This document shows positions 7,782 to 15,913 of a stretch of 30,932 nucleotides of DNA, piece after piece. Position 1 is the stretch's first letter, and every line of letters begins with the position of its first letter. Made by a program: the position numbers and the translations under genes. The notes below the pieces were generated by a model. The model worked only from the letters and a program-made list of their open reading frames with translations. It was not told the origin of the DNA and made no database searches. This DNA is from a virus, in the IMG/VR virus record IMGVR_UViG_3300042878_001061, positions 1 to 30,932 of that record. One strand, written 5' to 3'.

Positions 7782-8108
7782 ATGAGCCACATTATCATTG
7801 GGGGTGTTCAGCACCCCCTTTTGTTTAACATGAACAGCCTGCGCAACGTTATGCAGTTGGCTGGGATGGAGAATTTCGCAGATCTAAACCTGCAAAAAGA
7901 CCTTGCCAAATCTATGGACTTCGCATTAAGTTGCGCGTTCTATGGGATTCTGGAAGGCTACGAAGCCGACGGCAAAAAAACGCCATACCCCACCATTCAA
8001 AAGTTGGGCGCATCTGTTAAAAGATTTACAGAGTTGAGCCCTGCACTTGATGGATTCACGCAGGCCGTTAGTGATTTCTTTAGCACTGAAGAGCCAGAGG
8101 GAAAGTAA
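7782..8108 (+). CDS. Tail assembly chaperone, G-like (zero-frame product)
   Basis: 108 aa, starting at ATG 7782. In-frame TTG codons upstream overlap the promoter-like box and are not preferred. By position (tail tube gene before, tape measure after) and by the frameshift signal at its 3' end, it corresponds to lambda gpG. Such proteins bind and chaperone the tape measure during tail assembly and are not in the virion. The sequence is mostly helical and ends in an acidic Ser-Thr-Glu-Glu-Pro-Glu-Gly-Lys. The last codons GGA AAG before TAA are part of the slippery heptamer. Confidence 0.82.
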   Translation: MSHIIIGGVQHPLLFNMNSLRNVMQLAGMENFADLNLQKDLAKSMDFALSCAFYGILEGYEADGKKTPYPTIQKLGASVKRFTELSPALDGFTQAVSDFFSTEEPEGK

Positions 8109-8141
8109 AAGCCAAGGGCGACGGCGCACCGCTAACTTGGC
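8099..8141 (+). promoter_or_regulatory. Programmed -1 frameshift signal (slippery heptamer plus stem)
   Basis: GGGAAAG at 8099-8105 is read in the zero frame as G GGA AAG, identical in sequence and phase to the lambda G/GT slip site. The zero-frame stop TAA follows at once (8106-8108). After a 5-nt spacer, GCCAAG (8111-8116) can pair with CTTGGC (8136-8141), and within the loop CGG (8122-8124) can pair with CCG (8129-8131), giving a downstream structure as expected for -1 slippage. Confidence 0.85.
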
Positions 8142-8449
8142 GCAAGATTGAGCGCATCAGTTACGGCGAATTGAATCTAACTGAGCGGGAGTTTTGGAAA
8201 TGCTCGCCACGTTTTTGGCGTTTGAAATTGGAGGGGATGCGTGAGGCGCAGACTCAAGAGTATAGAAACCAGTGGGAATTAATGCGCTGGGCCGTTGCTA
8301 CTTCTATGGCCCCGCACCTAAAGAAACCCATAGAGCCGAAAAGGCTGTTAACATTTCCATGGGAAGAGCCCGAGTTTTTGTCCATTCACGAAGCCGTTAG
8401 GTTATATTCGCATGTCTTTGATAAGTTAACCCCAGACGCCAAGGCATGA
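8105..8449 (+). CDS. T-like part of the tail chaperone GT fusion (-1 frame)
   Basis: The reading frame at -1 relative to the G-like gene is open from 8090 to the TGA at 8447-8449. Slipping at GGGAAAG joins 108 residues of G to 114 residues here, giving a 222-aa GT protein (7782-8449). No ATG lies at the start of this frame; an internal TTG at 8171 is a poor substitute. The T part has a Leu-Thr-x-Arg-Glu-Phe-Trp segment and several Trp residues, followed by Arg-Trp-Ala-Val-Ala, as in other T-type chaperone extensions. In lambda the T part recruits the major tail protein. The stop overlaps the next start as ATGA. Confidence 0.82.
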   Translation, partial: VKAKGDGAPLTWRKIERISYGELNLTEREFWKCSPRFWRLKLEGMREAQTQEYRNQWELMRWAVATSMAPHLKKPIEPKRLLTFPWEEPEFLSIHEAVRLYSHVFDKLTPDAKA

Positions 8450-8940
8450 GCGCACCCATAAAAATAGTATATAACATTTTAAGCAATGCGTCAGACCTCA
8501 CGGCGTTGGTTTCCACTCGCTTAAATCCTTTGCGGATTCCGCAAGAGTCTGCATTCCCTGCAATTGCTTATAATTTAGTTAGCGTAATTGCAAGCCCTAC
8601 CAATACAAGCCACTCACGCACAGACTTTGCTCGGGTGCAAGTTAGTAGTTTTGGCACCACGTTTGCCGATGCGATGGACACAGCCGCACAAGTTAGAGCC
8701 GCGTTTGAATCTGCTACCTTCCCAGATACTTTTAATGGGGTTTACTGCCAGGCGATTGAGTTCGATGGCGAAGTGCATTTGGTTGAGGATGAGGCAGGAT
8801 TTGCGGGAATTTATCACGTTGCTCAGGACTTTATAATTAATTACATTTATGCCGCGCCAGTGCCATCTGGTGCTAGTTATTTGTTGCTCGAAGATGGCGC
8901 ATATTTATTACAAGAAGATAGTTATAAAATAGAATTGTAA
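8446..8940 (+). CDS. Tail completion protein, DUF3168 (gp11/gp17-like)
   Basis: 164 aa. The N-terminus (Tyr-Asn-Ile-Leu-Ser-Asn then Arg-Leu-Asn-Pro-Leu-Arg-Ile-Pro-Gln) and the central Gln-Val-Ser-Ser-Phe-Gly region match DUF3168, the protein that terminates the tail tube and joins it to the head. It normally precedes the tail tube gene; here it follows the chaperones. The C-terminal 20 residues carry two related units, Leu-Leu-Leu-Glu-Asp-Gly and Leu-Leu-Gln-Glu-Asp, seen as an add-on at the ends of many phage tail proteins. Confidence 0.75.
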   Translation: MSAPIKIVYNILSNASDLTALVSTRLNPLRIPQESAFPAIAYNLVSVIASPTNTSHSRTDFARVQVSSFGTTFADAMDTAAQVRAAFESATFPDTFNGVYCQAIEFDGEVHLVEDEAGFAGIYHVAQDFIINYIYAAPVPSGASYLLLEDGAYLLQEDSYKIEL

Positions 8941-8942
8941 GC

Positions 8943-10739
8943 ATGGCAAGGTCGTTAAATATAGTAATTGGCGCAAACATTGAGAAGCTCAGACAGGGCT
9001 TTAATGATGCGATATCAGTAATCAAAAAGGCGGGCGGTGAAATGTCTGCCGATGTTGCTAAGAGTGCAAAAAGCATTGAGGAGAAGCTGGCGAGCATTGC
9101 AACAAAAAACCCAACGATGAGCACTGTCAGACAGTTGACTCAGTTGGCAATGGAAGCCCGGGCATTGGGTCCAGAGTTTGCGGCTTCTGCAGATCAGTTT
9201 ATAAAAGAAGCGGGTAGGATAAAGGACAGCATAGGCGATGCCAGGGCAGAGGTTGGGTATTTTGCAAGCGATACGCGCCGATTGGATGCAGTGTTAGGTG
9301 GAGTGCAGGCAGTTGCCGGGGCTTTTGGGGCCGTTGAGGGCGCACTTGCATTGGCAGGGGTTGAAAACGAGGATCTACAGAAAACAATGGTAAAGCTTCA
9401 GGGCGCCATTGCTTTAGTGAATGGAGTGCAAGCCATACAAAACGCATTGCAAGCCGAGAGCGCTGTGCGTATTGGGATAACTACGGCAGCCACTAAACTT
9501 TATACATTAGTAACGGGAGGCGCAACAGGGGCAACGCTTGCATTTAGAACTGCGTTGATGAGCATAGGGATTGGCGTTGCGATTGCAGGGATTGGCGCAT
9601 TGATTGCCAACTTTGACAAATTAAAAAACGCAATTTTTCCCGCTGATGCCGCGCTGAAAGGTTTAAATAATACGCTCGACAAAACGATAGCAAAAAACGA
9701 GCGCGATATAAAAGTAATGGAGGCAAAGGGCAATAAATTAGGCGCCTTTGCTTTACAAGAACAGAATTTAAATTTAACGCTACAAAAAGCCCGCGCAAAC
9801 TTTGGCAAAAATAATAAAGAGAACTGGGGCAAAATAATTGACGATACTAAAACGGCGTTAACCGTATTAAAAATACAAAGAGACAATTATAACGCAGCCG
9901 AGGCCGCCAAACAACAAGAGCATGAAGCCGATATTTTAAAGCAAAATCAAGATGCCTACAACAAGCGTCTAGAAAACTTTAGAAAGTATAAAGCACAAAG
10001 ACAGTTAGAGGCGGAAAAGGCTAGGAATGAATTGAAGGCAACAGAAATTGAAACCGTTGCTAGTGGCCCACGCCAAGGAATCAAAACAATTGATCCCGCG
10101 CCTATTGATATTAAGGCACCGCAGAAACTTGAGCACACATTTACGCAAATCGATTATGCGATGCAAAACCAAATCGCAAAGCAGGAAGAGTATGAAGAGC
10201 GTTTTGCGAAATCAATGGAGGGCGTTAATCAGGCGTTTAATAGTTTGACCGCTGACGGGCTCGAAGCGTTTGGGGTATTGTTGGGCGATATTATGACGGG
10301 GCAAATCGGAAGCTTTCAAGATTTTGGCAAGAAATTACTGGGATCGGTTGCGGCATTCATGAAATCCTTTGGACAGGCATTGATTGCAACGGCTACAGCG
10401 TCAAAGGCTTTTAAAGAGTTGCTAATTAAAAACCCTGTGCTCGCAGCTGCTGCGGGTGTTGCCTTGGTTGCGGGCTCTGCGGTGATCACTAACATGCTAA
10501 ACAAAGGCCCACAGGCTACAGCCTTTGCCGAGGGTGGTATTGTGAGCGGTCCGACTTTGGGATTGGTAGGTGAATATCCCGGGGCGAGTTCTAACCCTGA
10601 AGTTATCGCACCACTTGACAAACTTAAGGGGATGCTAAACACAAACGAGCAAAGCGGATTTGTTGCTAGCACCACAATACAGGGGCGAGATTTGGCGATA
10701 GTATTGGAACGATATAACAAAGATTCAAGAAGAGGATAA
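8943..10739 (+). CDS. Tape measure protein
   Basis: 598 aa. Long helical protein with Ala/Lys/Glu-rich coiled-coil stretches (about 20-130 and 235-345), a hydrophobic Gly/Ala-rich block near 190-225 and another near 495-515, and a C-terminal Phe-Ala-Glu-Gly-Gly-Ile-Val followed by Gly-Glu-Tyr-Pro, a common tape measure ending. It sets tail length and is ejected during infection. At about 0.15 nm per residue a tail near 90 nm would be expected. Position after the chaperone pair is standard. It shares one base with the next gene (TAATG). Confidence 0.9.
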   Translation: MARSLNIVIGANIEKLRQGFNDAISVIKKAGGEMSADVAKSAKSIEEKLASIATKNPTMSTVRQLTQLAMEARALGPEFAASADQFIKEAGRIKDSIGDARAEVGYFASDTRRLDAVLGGVQAVAGAFGAVEGALALAGVENEDLQKTMVKLQGAIALVNGVQAIQNALQAESAVRIGITTAATKLYTLVTGGATGATLAFRTALMSIGIGVAIAGIGALIANFDKLKNAIFPADAALKGLNNTLDKTIAKNERDIKVMEAKGNKLGAFALQEQNLNLTLQKARANFGKNNKENWGKIIDDTKTALTVLKIQRDNYNAAEAAKQQEHEADILKQNQDAYNKRLENFRKYKAQRQLEAEKARNELKATEIETVASGPRQGIKTIDPAPIDIKAPQKLEHTFTQIDYAMQNQIAKQEEYEERFAKSMEGVNQAFNSLTADGLEAFGVLLGDIMTGQIGSFQDFGKKLLGSVAAFMKSFGQALIATATASKAFKELLIKNPVLAAAAGVALVAGSAVITNMLNKGPQATAFAEGGIVSGPTLGLVGEYPGASSNPEVIAPLDKLKGMLNTNEQSGFVASTTIQGRDLAIVLERYNKDSRRG

Positions 10740-13159
10740 TGGCAAGGAAATACTATGGTTCGTTTTATTCGGTTACGGGCAAACTGCACCGCGTTGAAAT
10801 TTGGGATGCGCCGAGCGGTTCGGGATCAGGTGGCACAGAGTTAAAACTTGCGGGCGATGGCTACGAAATACAACGCGATGGTGAAGGCGATACATTTTAT
10901 CAAAATGCTATCAGACCTTCACGCAGTACAAGTTATTGGGTCATGCCATCCAACACAGTACTGGGCGAGTTCAAAGCAATTGCCACAACATCAGAACAAT
11001 TTTGGGCTGTGCTTATCTATCAAGATAACTCTTTGGTGCACGTCGGCCGAGTTCTTGCGGATCAAATGACATTCCAACGTGAGGCCATAGAAGCTAAGCC
11101 CATTATTTCTTTGGGCGCTGTGGATGGCTTAGAACTTCTGAGCGGTTACAAAGTACAAGCTTCGTGGTTTACCGATGGCAAAATAACAATCGCACAGTTA
11201 TTTCGTAGGTGCCTAGATGAGTTGGCGCTTAAAGATTACTGGGTTGTTGCTAGTGCAAATACAGATTATTTTCGTGATGCTGTTGCGCCGTTTTCTTTGG
11301 ATGCTACACGCAAAGGCATTGATCTTTTGCAGGTTGATGTAAATACTTTTGTAGACAATTACGACCAATTTAAAGACATCAAAGCTACCGACATTGCTGC
11401 TTTTCAATATGCTGAAAACAACATGATGGATTGCAAGGCAGCACTTGAGCAAGTTTGCGAAATTCTGCAGGCTCGATTCATCCTAGAAATCGGTAAGTAT
11501 TGGCTAGTGAGCGCAACCGAATATCTAGATACAACCGTTGCCTATCGCCAATATAACTACACGCTTCAGTATATTGGAACGGGTACCTACACGCACACGG
11601 TAACGCTCGGCAACGATGTGCGCCCGCAATGGATAGCCAAGCCATCGCTAAGCTATCAGGCGGCCGCTAAATACGTGCAGATTGACACAGAGCGAATGCT
11701 TGCGGCCACGGCCTACAGGACTTATGCAAATCAATCAGACGCCTCATTTGCTAAAACATTTACAGGGGTGCCAACTGGTAGCACGCCAGATGCTGCGCCG
11801 TTAAGAATCCGATTTGCTATAAAATTTGGCAGGCATACATTTACCACCTCGCCAACGGGTCCAGAGGATAAGACAAAAGTACGAATAAAAATATATTTGA
11901 GAGATGGCGGCAGTGGTTACAGGGTATTAGATTTAAATACTTTGCTATGGGTCAGCGCTTCATCTGTTCCAGGTGCGACATTTGTAGAAGAGATTGCAAA
12001 CGACTTTCAAAATAGTAACTGGACATCATTTGTATTTGATAAGCAAGTGAGCACACCGCCTGCAGGCTTTACTATTTTAGAAGTCGAAGTAATTCAAGTG
12101 CAAGCAATAAAACAAAAATTTAATATATTCGGAAACCCTAGCGCGTTAAATGAATTTGATAAACCATTTTGGGGATCTATACAGCTAGCATTCGCCGACG
12201 CTTCGCCATACCAAAACCCAGATTTTACTTTCAACATAACCGAAACTTACACGCCAGATACGGCCAACAGCGTAAACTCTACGCCGATAATTTTAGAGCC
12301 AAAGTATTACAGCAGCTCAAGCAAATACGCTATCGGAAATATAGACGCTTACAACTCAAGCAACCAGTGGGTAATTGCAGACGATTGGCGAGGGGGATGG
12401 GATAGCACAACACACGGCACGCCTACTGAAATGCTCGGCCAAGGCATTGCAGGATTGTATAAGGATTTTGTGCCAACAATACGAGGCACCTGGGCAGACT
12501 CAGGAACTTTAACCGCGATTAAATCACTTTACTTTGATGACTACAAATGGCTATTAAATGGCGCTGTTTATACAGCACGTTCTGAACAGTGGGACGGCGA
12601 GTGGGTAGGCTTGGTACCAATCTACACGGGGCTAACTTCTTCGGGCGAAGGGCTGAAAGTTGGTTCTGGTTTAAAGGATCGCGTTAATTATATGGACGAT
12701 CAGATTGGGCGACTAAATGATTCCGTACAGCGCACCCCTGCATTGGTATTAAATTATTTAGTGAATGATGCCGACGGTGCGCCCGCAACTACACCAACGC
12801 AAAATACACGTTACGAGGTGATGGTGCAATACGACGATGCAGCCGAACAAGTTGCTTGGCACCTGCAAGAGCACAACGCAAGCGTAACCTACACAGCCGG
12901 GACTCACACAATTACAAACGGCTACGAGCTTATTATTTGCAACACTGCCGACGGCAATGTAACTGTGAACTTGCCCAACGCAACCGAGAGCAAAGGCAAA
13001 AAATACTATTTCCTAAAAAAAGCAAGTGCCCACGTTGTTACAATAAGCGGCGGGTCTTATAATATAAACGGCTCTAGTAGTACTACAATCAATCAGCAAT
13101 ACGGAAGCAAGACAATTATAAGCGACGGCGCCCAGTGGTATATTATTAGCAGCGTTTAA
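10739..13159 (+). CDS. Tail tip/hub protein (Dit/Tal-like) with C-terminal fibre-type domain
   Basis: 806 aa. The N-terminal 150 residues (Tyr-Tyr-Gly-Ser-Phe, then Gly-Asp-Gly, Arg-Asp-Gly-Glu-Gly-Asp) resemble the distal-tail/hub proteins found after the tape measure in Bacteroidota phages. The middle is beta-rich and not recognised in detail. The last about 100 residues (Leu-Ile-Ile-Cys-Asn, Val-Thr-Val-Asn-Leu-Pro-Asn-Ala, ending Asp-Gly-Ala-Gln-Trp-Tyr-Ile-Ile) are of the kind found at the ends of trimeric fibres. It probably closes the tail tip and carries a fibre head. The stop TAA is directly followed by the promoter-like element of the fibre gene. Confidence 0.7.
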   Translation: MARKYYGSFYSVTGKLHRVEIWDAPSGSGSGGTELKLAGDGYEIQRDGEGDTFYQNAIRPSRSTSYWVMPSNTVLGEFKAIATTSEQFWAVLIYQDNSLVHVGRVLADQMTFQREAIEAKPIISLGAVDGLELLSGYKVQASWFTDGKITIAQLFRRCLDELALKDYWVVASANTDYFRDAVAPFSLDATRKGIDLLQVDVNTFVDNYDQFKDIKATDIAAFQYAENNMMDCKAALEQVCEILQARFILEIGKYWLVSATEYLDTTVAYRQYNYTLQYIGTGTYTHTVTLGNDVRPQWIAKPSLSYQAAAKYVQIDTERMLAATAYRTYANQSDASFAKTFTGVPTGSTPDAAPLRIRFAIKFGRHTFTTSPTGPEDKTKVRIKIYLRDGGSGYRVLDLNTLLWVSASSVPGATFVEEIANDFQNSNWTSFVFDKQVSTPPAGFTILEVEVIQVQAIKQKFNIFGNPSALNEFDKPFWGSIQLAFADASPYQNPDFTFNITETYTPDTANSVNSTPIILEPKYYSSSSKYAIGNIDAYNSSNQWVIADDWRGGWDSTTHGTPTEMLGQGIAGLYKDFVPTIRGTWADSGTLTAIKSLYFDDYKWLLNGAVYTARSEQWDGEWVGLVPIYTGLTSSGEGLKVGSGLKDRVNYMDDQIGRLNDSVQRTPALVLNYLVNDADGAPATTPTQNTRYEVMVQYDDAAEQVAWHLQEHNASVTYTAGTHTITNGYELIICNTADGNVTVNLPNATESKGKKYYFLKKASAHVVTISGGSYNINGSSSTTINQQYGSKTIISDGAQWYIISSV

Positions 13160-13201
13160 TTTGTTAACGAGTCGGCGGTAGGTGTTTTGTAATTTTGGCA
13201 T
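13157..13201 (+). promoter_or_regulatory. Promoter-like element before the tail fibre gene
   Basis: TAATTTGTTAACG (13157-13169) matches the 13 bases at 2335-2347 before portal and in both cases begins with the TAA stop of the upstream gene. TAGG (13179-13182) and TTGTAATTT (13187-13195) are at identical distances in both. The exact -7 consensus TAATTTTG lies at 13190-13197, 4 nt before the ATG. Confidence 0.55.
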
Positions 13202-14344
13202 ATGCCAGACCAGAAGATTTCGGAACTCGCCGCCATTACGACCATCGACAACGCGGCCGATGTTCTGCCAATAGTTGATACAAGCGCAACCACCACAAAG
13301 AAAGTAACGCCCACGCAGTTAAAGACTAGTTTGGCGTTGAATAATGTTGACAATACAAGCGACGCCAATAAGCCAGTGAGCTCAGCGCAGCAGACTGCTT
13401 TGGATGCTAAGCAGGCGACGTTGGTAAGTGGTACAAACATCAAGACCGTAAACAACACAAGTTTGTTGGGAAGCGGAAACATTGCCATCAGTTCAGCAGT
13501 TGCTTGGGGTGGTGTTACTGGAACTTTGTCAAACCAAACCGACCTGCAAACGGCATTGGATGGCAAGGTTGATGAGAATTCTGCCATTACTGGAGCAACC
13601 AAAACAAAGATCACCTACGATGCGAAAGGTTTGGTAACTGCTGGGGCAGATGCAACCACAGCCGACATCGCAAGTAGCACAGACAAAAGATATTTAACCG
13701 ATGCCCAATTGGTAGTTGTTGGGAATACAAGCGGAACGAATACAGGTGACAACGCAACCAACTCGCAGTATAGCGGATTGGCAACAAGCAAACAGGATGC
13801 TTTGGTTTCAGGTACAAACATTAAGACCATCAACAGCACTTCGCTTTTGGGTAGTGGTAATGTCGCAGTTGAGCCAACAATTACCGCCACAACTTCAGCG
13901 GATTACTACAGAGGGGACAAAACCTTTGCAACCCTTAACAAGTCTGCGGTAGGTTTGGGCAATGTTGACAATACTTCGGATGCAAACAAACCCGTTTCAA
14001 CTGCAACACAAACGGCACTTGATGCAAAGACAAACAAACTGATTACCACCAACAGACAGACCGCTTCATATACTTTGGTTTTGAGTGATGCGGACAAATT
14101 GGTTGAGATGAATGTAGGAAGTGCAAACAATCTCACAGTCCCTTTGAATAGTTCAGTTGCGTTCAGCACAGGCACACAGATTCTTTTGGCACAATATGGT
14201 GCGGGACAAACTACAATCGTTGCCACAAGTGGGGTAACAATCCGAAGCAATGGGGCAAAGTTGAAATTAAACGCCCAATATAGCGGTGCAACTTTGGTGA
14301 AGATTGCTGAAAATGAGTGGTATTTATTTGGAGATATAGCATAA
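13202..14344 (+). CDS. Tail fibre protein with repeated modules
   Basis: 380 aa, Thr/Ser/Asn/Ala-rich, low-complexity beta fibre. Two kinds of protein repeat are visible: one around residues 44-70 and 249-276 (Asn-Val-Asp-Asn-Thr-Ser-Asp-Ala-Asn-Lys-Pro), and one at 73-94 and 200-221 (Leu-Val-Ser-Gly-Thr-Asn-Ile-Lys-Thr). The segment with Ile-Thr-Tyr-Asp-Ala-Lys-Gly-Leu-Val-Thr-Ala-Gly and the Tyr-Tyr-Arg-Gly-Asp-Lys-Thr-Phe motif are widespread phage fibre modules. The C-terminal 95 residues form a separate beta domain, ending Glu-Trp-Tyr-Leu-Phe-Gly. It probably forms a trimeric shaft. Confidence 0.78.
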   Translation: MPDQKISELAAITTIDNAADVLPIVDTSATTTKKVTPTQLKTSLALNNVDNTSDANKPVSSAQQTALDAKQATLVSGTNIKTVNNTSLLGSGNIAISSAVAWGGVTGTLSNQTDLQTALDGKVDENSAITGATKTKITYDAKGLVTAGADATTADIASSTDKRYLTDAQLVVVGNTSGTNTGDNATNSQYSGLATSKQDALVSGTNIKTINSTSLLGSGNVAVEPTITATTSADYYRGDKTFATLNKSAVGLGNVDNTSDANKPVSTATQTALDAKTNKLITTNRQTASYTLVLSDADKLVEMNVGSANNLTVPLNSSVAFSTGTQILLAQYGAGQTTIVATSGVTIRSNGAKLKLNAQYSGATLVKIAENEWYLFGDIA

Positions 14345-15144
14345 TGATTTTAGCAAGTCACGGAATTATCGCCTCACAGATTGCGTCGTTTGATGCGGAT
14401 GCGGTTGCGTTCTTTAATCGTGTAACTACGGCAGGGGGAACATTAAGCACAACCGAAAAACAAGCGGTGAATCAGTTGGTTTTGGACTTAAAAGCCAATT
14501 CACTTTGGACACCTATGAAAGCCATTTATCCAATGGTTGGAGCAAGTGCGGCAGCGTGTGCGCAGAACTTAAAGAGCAGTTCATTTACGGGTACTTTTAC
14601 AAGCACAGGTTGGACTTTTGCGAGTACGGGGGTTACGCCAAACGGTTCAAGTGCGTATATGGATACGAATCTTAACGAAAATTCACAGATGTCCTTAAAC
14701 AGTTGTAATGTAGGAATATATACACCATCAAATAATCAAACTCTTTTAAACTATGATTTTGGTGTTTATAACGGCAATGATTCAATCACATCAATTTTAT
14801 TTTATATAAATTTAACTTTTTTTAGAAATATGAATATTGATGGTGGGAATACTGCTCCATCAAATATTTCTGGTTTTTGGCAAAATAATAGAACCTCATC
14901 AAATGTGACTAAAACACATTTTAATAACACCATAAGAAATATAAGTAGTTTGGCAAGTGTAGCAAAAAGTAATTATAATTATTTTCTTTCAGCCTTAAAT
15001 TTTGCTGGTACTAGTAATTTGTATGGAGTAAATACAATTAGTTTTGCATTTATTAGTAACGGTTTAACCGACACAGAAGCAAGTGACTTCTACACCGCAG
15101 TACAAGCGTTTCAAACCACTTTAGGTAGGGCCATCGCTCCTTGA
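14344..15144 (+). CDS. Putative receptor-binding / tail tip protein
   Basis: 266 aa from the ATG that overlaps the fibre stop (TAATG); an in-frame GTG upstream is not needed. The N-terminal 70 residues (Phe-Asn-Arg-Val-Thr-Thr-Ala-Gly-Gly-Thr-Leu, then Leu-Lys-Ala-Asn-Ser-Leu-Trp-Thr-Pro-Met-Lys-Ala-Ile-Tyr-Pro) match a domain common in fibre-tip proteins of Bacteroidota phages. The rest looks beta-rich and may have a lectin (LamG-like) fold. The stretch 14700-15060 is much richer in A and T than either side, suggesting a swapped module. Position at the end of the tail block fits host recognition. Confidence 0.6.
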   Translation: MILASHGIIASQIASFDADAVAFFNRVTTAGGTLSTTEKQAVNQLVLDLKANSLWTPMKAIYPMVGASAAACAQNLKSSSFTGTFTSTGWTFASTGVTPNGSSAYMDTNLNENSQMSLNSCNVGIYTPSNNQTLLNYDFGVYNGNDSITSILFYINLTFFRNMNIDGGNTAPSNISGFWQNNRTSSNVTKTHFNNTIRNISSLASVAKSNYNYFLSALNFAGTSNLYGVNTISFAFISNGLTDTEASDFYTAVQAFQTTLGRAIAP

Positions 15145-15171
15145 TAATATGCTTACACTGTTGTATATTTG
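15141..15171 (+). promoter_or_regulatory. Promoter of the HNH endonuclease gene
   Basis: TTG at 15141-15143, 20-nt spacer, then TATATTTG at 15164-15171: both elements and their distance match the Bacteroidota -33/-7 consensus. The ATG at 15176 is only 4 nt downstream, so the mRNA would be leaderless or nearly so. Confidence 0.6.
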
Positions 15172-15175
15172 TGTT

Positions 15176-15913
15176 ATGGGTAATAAATGGTCAACATTGA
15201 AGCCATTGGATGCTAACTACATTGTGAGCAACTATGGCAAGAAAACCGTACAACAAATTGCAACTGATTTAAACGCAACCACAGACAGAGTTCGTAGGGT
15301 GTTAAAAATGCAAGGAATACCAATGATGGGCAAATCTGAGATGTACGCCAACATCAAACAATTAAAGTTTGATTATGAGGATGCGTTGTGTGAGGATTAT
15401 AGAAATGGAGCAACTCAATTGGAATTGGTAAAAAAATATAATATAGGTGCTGAAAAAGTGATATTGCTTTTGGAACGAAATGGCATTGACCGATTAAAAG
15501 GCAAAGGCAGTGTAATGGCAAAAGTTTGGGCAGATGGGAAACGTAAGCCAAGAAATTGCAATAAGGGTGGTACACAAGACATTCACAATGCTTTGTACAA
15601 TAGATGGAAAGCAAATGCCAAATCAAGAAACTATCCATTTACCGCAAGCATCAAGTACTTGCAAAGCGTTTTAGAATTACAAAATTACAAATGTGCTTTG
15701 ACTGGTTCTCAATTGCTTTGCCCAAAAACATACAACGAAAAGCGTGAAATGACATCTAATCCTTATTTGGTATCTTTGGATAGGATTGATAATGATTTAG
15801 GATATGATGAAGGCAATGTACAATTTGTTTGCGTATGGGCAAACAAGGCACGAGGAACTTATGATAACGATATGTTTAAAGAAATAATCAACAACCTAAA
15901 AAGACAAGTATGA
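15176..15913 (+). CDS. HNH endonuclease (free-standing, probable homing type)
   Basis: 245 aa from ATG 15176. An in-frame ATG at 15149 exists but would lie upstream of the -7 box, so the shorter form is preferred. Residues about 21-48 and 76-102 look like two helix-turn-helix units. The nuclease part has Cys173-Ala-Leu-Thr-Gly177, Ser200-Leu-Asp-Arg-Ile-Asp-Asn206, Asn214-Val-Gln and Asn223, the usual pattern of this HNH subgroup. It sits at the junction of tail and lysis modules, is AT-rich and has its own promoter, all typical of a mobile endonuclease gene. ATGA overlap with the next ORF. Confidence 0.8.
   Translation: MGNKWSTLKPLDANYIVSNYGKKTVQQIATDLNATTDRVRRVLKMQGIPMMGKSEMYANIKQLKFDYEDALCEDYRNGATQLELVKKYNIGAEKVILLLERNGIDRLKGKGSVMAKVWADGKRKPRNCNKGGTQDIHNALYNRWKANAKSRNYPFTASIKYLQSVLELQNYKCALTGSQLLCPKTYNEKREMTSNPYLVSLDRIDNDLGYDEGNVQFVCVWANKARGTYDNDMFKEIINNLKRQV

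Noticed and set aside
8171-8449. Independent gene with TTG start after the 108-aa chaperone
   Set aside because: The frame is open further upstream to 8090, where the slippery heptamer lies. Continuous frameshift reading explains the region better than an internal TTG.
15149-15175. Longer start of the HNH endonuclease at 15149
   Set aside because: It lies upstream of a full consensus promoter whose -7 box is at 15164-15171, so it would not be in the main transcript.
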